Shown: positions 42,808 to 46,463 of the stretch, in pieces
Position numbering within the stretch: position 1 is the stretch's first letter
Layout: every line of letters begins with the position of its first letter
DNA from: an uncultured Bacteroidales bacterium
GTDB lineage: Bacteria > Bacteroidota > Bacteroidia > Bacteroidales > P3
Assembly (NCBI GenBank): GCA_905233895.1
Contig: CAJOFL010000008.1
Span: forward strand, 41,547-88,009
DNA: 46,463 bases
Direction of reading: 5' to 3'
The notes under the pieces: model-generated
Database searches by the model: none
Told to the model about the DNA's origin: nothing
What the model saw: the letters and a program-made list of their open reading frames with translations, nothing else
Program-made: the position numbers and the translations under genes

Positions 42808-43350
42808 CTAAAGCAAGCTGTATTTTTCTCCGTTTGATGTACAAAAACTCGTCAAACCAACACCCCTTACGATAACCAGTGAATCATAATAACTGCTATC
42901 AGAGATCGAAGTAAGAATAATTGTATCAATTCCATTATCGAAAAATGTTTGTCCGCATCTGAAATCAGCACTGTGGTAATGTGCATATTCTACCCGAGCA
43001 CCTACAGTTAAACTATCAACTGTCAAACTTGAATATATTGTTATATTCAAAATAGTATCGACACCGTATAGCGAATCTTTACCACCTTTGAGTTTGGTGT
43101 TATATGTTGTCGCGTCTCCGCATGAACATTTCTCGCACCATGTATACTCTTCAGGACGTTGTTGATAAACTCCACGTATAATCCATGATTTACAATTGCC
43201 ATTTTCATTTACAAATCTTATTGTCTGTCCTGGGGTGTATGGTAAAATGTCGGTTAAATCATCGGGGAACCCAGGGCAATATCTATCCTTGCAGCCAGCG
43301 AATGTCAGGGTAGATAGGATGATAAGGCCAAGCAAATGTAACTTTTTCAT
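42808..43350 (-). CDS. Small cysteine-rich lipoprotein
   Basis: This 180-residue AT-rich gene starts 4 bases after the C25 protease stop. A signal peptide with lipobox 'LTFAG-C' marks a lipoprotein. The mature part is beta-rich with additional cysteines ('WCEKCSCGDATTYN', 'DFRCGQTFF', 'SFCTSNG') that could form disulfides. No family is recognised. Its tight coupling with the protease suggests a partner, such as an inhibitor or surface anchor, but this is inference. Confidence 0.75.
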   Translation of the reverse strand: MKKLHLLGLIILSTLTFAGCKDRYCPGFPDDLTDILPYTPGQTIRFVNENGNCKSWIIRGVYQQRPEEYTWCEKCSCGDATTYNTKLKGGKDSLYGVDTILNITIYSSLTVDSLTVGARVEYAHYHSADFRCGQTFFDNGIDTIILTSISDSSYYDSLVIVRGVGLTSFCTSNGEKYSLL

Positions 43351-43354
43351 ATTA

Positions 43355-45586
43355 TTACTGTTTTATAATGCATTTATAATCTTTGTTTTCTCCGATAATT
43401 GTAACAATATAATAACACCCCGAAGGTAAATGGGAAAGATCAAGGATGTTTGTCTTCGATGTGGAATTTTTCTTTTCGAGGGTAATTCTGCCATAAATGT
43501 CAACTACTTGAAATAATATGGTATTGTCGCATACACCATCGACCTCAACCGTAACATTGTTCGATGCTGGATTAGGATATACAGTCACCTTGTATGGGAT
43601 GTTTTGGCTTTCTGGAATAATCAACAATCCTTTCTCTGCCTGTTCACGATTGCCTTTCGTGTTGTGTAAAGGTAATCGATTTGACACGCATTCTTCTATC
43701 TGCATTGTTACCTCAGATCCTGCCGAAGCCGTAAAACCATCCTGCAAAATTATCTCCTGGCCTGCTCTTACAGTGAGTTCAGAACCATATCCTGCACGAT
43801 TGTCTCCATCAAAAATAACGTTTCTTGCCGCTCTATAGTACAGTTTGTCTCCTTGGCCAAGGCGCATTCTTTCTACATAGTAGTCTTCGTTGCAGCCAAG
43901 GCCTCTCACCAGGAATGAAGGGTCTCCCATAAGGTTATATGATTTTATATATCTTTTTGCGTGACTGCTTGTTGTAAAGAATGCATCATAATAACGTTTC
44001 ATCCCTATTGCCACGATGCCACCGATTGTCGGTTCATCGTACAAGGCATCTCCAAACAGTTTTTTCTCTATACGATAATCACTTAAGACAAGTGTGCTAA
44101 CTGATGAACCAAGATATAGAGTAGAACCATTTTTGTTTAGAATCCAGTTTTCTGCAATACTTGTGCTTGAATATGCAAAGTTACCTGTTTTACATGCAAA
44201 AGCAAATACCGAGGGGTACGTTTTATGAGAACTGCCGTTTATGAATGATCCGTCAATATACCAGGATTGATTATTATATACGCCAATAGTCCCCCATGTG
44301 TTAAAATACCCATGCCCGGAATAAACATAAAACAGCGGGTTGTCGTTAAGGTACGATAGTGCAGTTGTCCGATTTGGCTGGTTAAGCTGCGTACAGTAAT
44401 ATCCATTGGGATCAAATGTATCATCTATCACATCCTCATGACCTTGTTCGAAATAGTATTGGTTTATTGAGTTGTCATCCGTTCCAGCAATAAAAACGGC
44501 TTTTTTGTCGTGTAAATGCATATTCATCTCCATATAGATGGTTTTGTTTGCAATTGTCTGTACGTCGTCAGTGTTATGTACAGGCCATCGTCCAATCAAG
44601 GCATCACGGTAGTAGTCGTCTCCCTCCAAAAAAGTGTACGAAACATCTGTTATTGGGTCATCAATATCTTCGCTTGTGGAGTCACCTTCGCAAGCAGGCA
44701 AATTGGGGTGGTCTCCGACTAGTAGAATAAAGTCTGGGCGTGTGTCGTTGTTGTTGTAATAATCTTGGATAAGCAGTTTGATTGCCGAGGGAGTTCTTTG
44801 GCTTTCATTCAGCGAATGAATTATTACGTTATAGCCAAGTGACTGTTTGTAGTCGGCAAAGTATTGCAGAGCATCAGCATATTGTGGCAGTGTTATTATC
44901 AGATAATTCTCAGTAGAAGGTGCTCGTGTTGTAGATATGTGATTGACAAATGTTCTGTTGAGAATATTTTCCCATGCAATAGAATAATTATATGTGGACT
45001 CTTGGCGAGGTGTTGTGTGATATTTTATATGTAGCCTTGCATTCTTTAGAATTGTAAGTTGTTTTCGGTAAGGGCTGTATTTAAAAGGCATGACCGATAC
45101 TCGCACACCTTTTGTCCCTCTCACTACAAATGTATCCATTAATTTATATTCCTCCGTCATAAAGACTTCTCTGGAATTATAAAAACGCTCGTCAAAATGA
45201 AATGAACGATTCTCATAAACAGAATCTTTTGGCAAGTCTCCTTGAAATGGAATTATGTGATAGTCCAAAGATACATTTTCATATATGGCTTCTGTTATCG
45301 TGATTTCAATATTATGAGCCGAATAAGGGATCTCGAAGTTGTATGAAATAAACGGCAACTCTGGACGTCCTGTGCTGTCAATGATACCCCAATTAGAACT
45401 TTTTACACGTATGTAATTAAAGGTTGTTTGGTTGCTGAAGATTGCAGGCGGTACGGTATCGGATATATCGTAAACAGGCAAAGAAAAATCATATACAATT
45501 TCTTTTGTACTTTCTCTTGATTGACAGAAAGCCTGTTGCCCGATTGAAAGCAATAATACTGCAATAAATATTGGTTTGAATTTCAT
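43355..45586 (-). CDS. Peptidase C25 (gingipain-like) protein with T9SS sorting domain
   Basis: The 743-residue secreted protein starts at 45586 (MKFKPIFIAVLLLS, signal peptide ending GQQAFCQ); the frame upstream is a shadow. An N-terminal propeptide-like region (about 25-255) is followed by the C25 caspase-like domain: 'ENYLIITLPQYADALQYFADYKQSLGYNVI' in pieces, 'DFILLVGDH', catalytic His425 in 'VYSGHGYF' and catalytic Cys465 in 'FACKTGNF'. The C-terminus (about 662-743) is a type A T9SS sorting domain starting 'VTVYPNPASNNVTVEV'. It should therefore be an extracellular cysteine protease exported by type IX secretion. The gene is AT-rich and lies inside the nqr operon. Confidence 0.9.
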   Translation of the reverse strand: MKFKPIFIAVLLLSIGQQAFCQSRESTKEIVYDFSLPVYDISDTVPPAIFSNQTTFNYIRVKSSNWGIIDSTGRPELPFISYNFEIPYSAHNIEITITEAIYENVSLDYHIIPFQGDLPKDSVYENRSFHFDERFYNSREVFMTEEYKLMDTFVVRGTKGVRVSVMPFKYSPYRKQLTILKNARLHIKYHTTPRQESTYNYSIAWENILNRTFVNHISTTRAPSTENYLIITLPQYADALQYFADYKQSLGYNVIIHSLNESQRTPSAIKLLIQDYYNNNDTRPDFILLVGDHPNLPACEGDSTSEDIDDPITDVSYTFLEGDDYYRDALIGRWPVHNTDDVQTIANKTIYMEMNMHLHDKKAVFIAGTDDNSINQYYFEQGHEDVIDDTFDPNGYYCTQLNQPNRTTALSYLNDNPLFYVYSGHGYFNTWGTIGVYNNQSWYIDGSFINGSSHKTYPSVFAFACKTGNFAYSSTSIAENWILNKNGSTLYLGSSVSTLVLSDYRIEKKLFGDALYDEPTIGGIVAIGMKRYYDAFFTTSSHAKRYIKSYNLMGDPSFLVRGLGCNEDYYVERMRLGQGDKLYYRAARNVIFDGDNRAGYGSELTVRAGQEIILQDGFTASAGSEVTMQIEECVSNRLPLHNTKGNREQAEKGLLIIPESQNIPYKVTVYPNPASNNVTVEVDGVCDNTILFQVVDIYGRITLEKKNSTSKTNILDLSHLPSGCYYIVTIIGENKDYKCIIKQ

Positions 45587-45621
45587 ATCTTGATATATCT
45601 TTTGAATGCCGTTATCATAGG

Positions 45622-45759
45622 TCATGCCACGTATTGAGGAGCAACTATGACGGTCTTCACCGTCTTGCTCACGGCAAGGTAGGAGCACATGCCGAGGAAG
45701 AAGGCGAAGATCATGTTGTCGACAAAGACAGACTTGACAAAGATGTTGATGTACTCCAT
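45622..45759 (-). pseudogene. Truncated nqrE copy 3 (45 codons), directly after nqrD
   Basis: It starts 3 bases after the nqrD stop, the normal place for nqrE, with [20 protein letters not shown] and on to SKTVKT (codon 36). It then continues into foreign sequence (VIVAPQYVA) and a TGA. It shares with the complete gene a core including 35 identical bases (45689-45723), but uses different synonymous codons elsewhere (for example AGC versus TCG for Ser31). It retains Cys25 and could still make a short membrane peptide. Confidence 0.9.
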
Positions 45760-45762
45760 AGG

Positions 45763-46380
45763 TTAACTTTCTTGAAGGTCTTTGTTGCGGGAGCGGTGCC
45801 ACCAGATGATGAGGCCCACGAGGATAAGGGCCATGGGGGGCATGATCATCAGGCCGTTGTTCTCGTAGCCGATGCCGTAGAGGCCGAGCTTCTCCATGAC
45901 GGGGTAGCCCCAGAGGGTGCCGCTGCCGAAGAGTTCTCTTACAAACCCAAGCACGATGAGGATGACGCTGTAGCCGAGTCCGTTGCCGAGTCCGTCGAGG
46001 AAGCTCGCCCACGGCTTCTGCACCATAGCGAAGGCCTCGAGGCGGCCCATGACGATGCAGTTGGTGATGATGAGGCCCACGAAGACGGAGAGTTGCTTGC
46101 TGACGTCGTAGACGTAGGCTTTCAGCACCTGGTCGACGAGCACCACGAGGGTGGAGACGACGACCAGTTGCACGATGATGCGGATGCGTGGCGGGATAGT
46201 GTTGCGTAACAGCGAGATGATGACGTTGGCCAGCATTACCACGACAGTCACTGACAAAGCCATCACCACGGCGGGTTTCAGTTGTGCCGTCACTGCCAGG
46301 CAAGAGCATACGCCCAGCACTTGGACGGTGATGGGGTTGTTCTTGCTGAAGGGGAGTTTGATAAGGTCAAAGTTCTTCAT
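45763..46380 (-). CDS. nqrD: Na+-translocating NADH:quinone reductase subunit D
   Basis: This 205-residue membrane subunit, homologous to NqrE, has six helices and the two membrane cysteines for the shared iron-sulfur centre ('VLGVCSCLAV' and 'IITNCIVMGRLEAF'). The start overlaps the nqrC stop (ATGA). It is complete and precedes the truncated nqrE copy 3 by 3 bases. Confidence 0.96.
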   Translation of the reverse strand: MKNFDLIKLPFSKNNPITVQVLGVCSCLAVTAQLKPAVVMALSVTVVVMLANVIISLLRNTIPPRIRIIVQLVVVSTLVVLVDQVLKAYVYDVSKQLSVFVGLIITNCIVMGRLEAFAMVQKPWASFLDGLGNGLGYSVILIVLGFVRELFGSGTLWGYPVMEKLGLYGIGYENNGLMIMPPMALILVGLIIWWHRSRNKDLQES

Positions 46381-46463
46381 TCGGTAGCCTCCTTTCTAAG
46401 ATTGCTGTAGTCGTCATAGGCTTTGGCCAGCATGGCGGTCACGCCGTTGCTGGTCATGGTGCC
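46377..46463 (-). CDS. nqrC: Na+-translocating NADH:quinone reductase subunit C, C-terminal end
   Basis: Only the last 28 residues are in the window, beginning GTMTSNGVTAML. This is the region of the covalent FMN attachment motif (the Thr in the first pair of residues, before x-TSNGV). The upstream part is off-window. The stop overlaps the nqrD start by 4 bp. Confidence 0.88.
   Translation of the reverse strand, partial: GTMTSNGVTAMLAKAYDDYSNLRKEATE

Noticed and set aside
41286..45621. Classical insertion sequence or integrative element in the nqr operon
   Set aside because: No transposase, integrase, relaxase or terminal inverted repeats are visible. The only flanking repeats are nqrE fragments and octamer arrays.
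45587..46309. Upstream extension of the C25 protease frame across nqrD (984-codon frame)
   Set aside because: The extra 241 residues are Arg/His/Pro-rich shadow of nqrD and nqrE copy 3. The signal peptide starts at 45586.

Overview
The window reads as a piece of a Bacteroidales (Bacteroidota) chromosome. Promoters fit the phylum's consensus (TTTG, a 19-bp spacer, TAnnTTTGC), start codons mostly lack Shine-Dalgarno sequences, and the gene content is typical: a TonB-dependent receptor, Bat operon, Nqr operon, a type IX secretion (T9SS) C-terminal domain and a BatC with a long glutamine tract. Most coding sequence is GC-rich. About 42.6-45.6 kb is visibly AT-rich and looks acquired. The genus cannot be fixed from this sequence.

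Layout. 1-2.5 kb: the end of a TonB-dependent receptor and an AraC regulator. 2.6-4.6 kb: tRNA-Leu(CAA) (minus), divergent from prs (PRPP synthase) and ribosomal protein L25. 11.2-4.7 kb (minus): tlpA-like lipoprotein, outer-membrane barrel, ribF, omega-amidase, mutS2, mostly overlapping by 4 bp. 11.5-20.7 kb (plus): guaB, three SurA/parvulin-type periplasmic foldases, a MoxR ATPase and a membrane pyrophosphatase. 33.2-21.3 kb (minus): a 12-gene run of moxR, DUF58, a BatA-adjacent membrane protein, batA, batB, batC, batD, batE, a WG-repeat protein, rseC, ruvC and a transglutaminase-like lipoprotein. 33.3-38 kb: tcdA, several unrecognised genes, panB, and an intergenic region that appears to encode two divergent structured RNAs. 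38.4-39.3 kb: corA. 46.5-39.4 kb (minus): nqrC (end), nqrD, nqrE, nqrF, interrupted by foreign genes.

The most unusual locus is the nqr operon. The start of nqrE occurs three times: a 45-codon truncated copy directly after nqrD, a 31-codon truncated copy, and the full gene. Between them sit a gingipain-like C25 protease carrying a T9SS signal with a small lipoprotein, and an AAA ATPase. The pattern fits two nested insertions into the 5' end of nqrE, each leaving a decapitated start upstream and supplying a new start downstream so that nqrE stays intact. No integrase or transposase is visible.

A second theme is dispersed short tandem arrays with strict periods of 7, 8 or 11 bp. They lie between genes and also in frame inside genes. 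The clearest is an 84-bp octamer array adding 28 residues to RuvC. Others lie in ribF, the omega-amidase, the transglutaminase-like gene, a Bat-operon gene, and two signal peptides. Octamer arrays also lie exactly at the nqrE insertion junctions.

A third is the 35.0-35.4 kb intergenic region. One perfect 13-bp-arm palindrome holds the -33 elements of two back-to-back promoters. One drives a roughly 170-nt long-hairpin RNA resembling 6S RNA (or a leader of the next gene). The other drives a roughly 85-nt RNA ending in a closing stem and a T8 tract.
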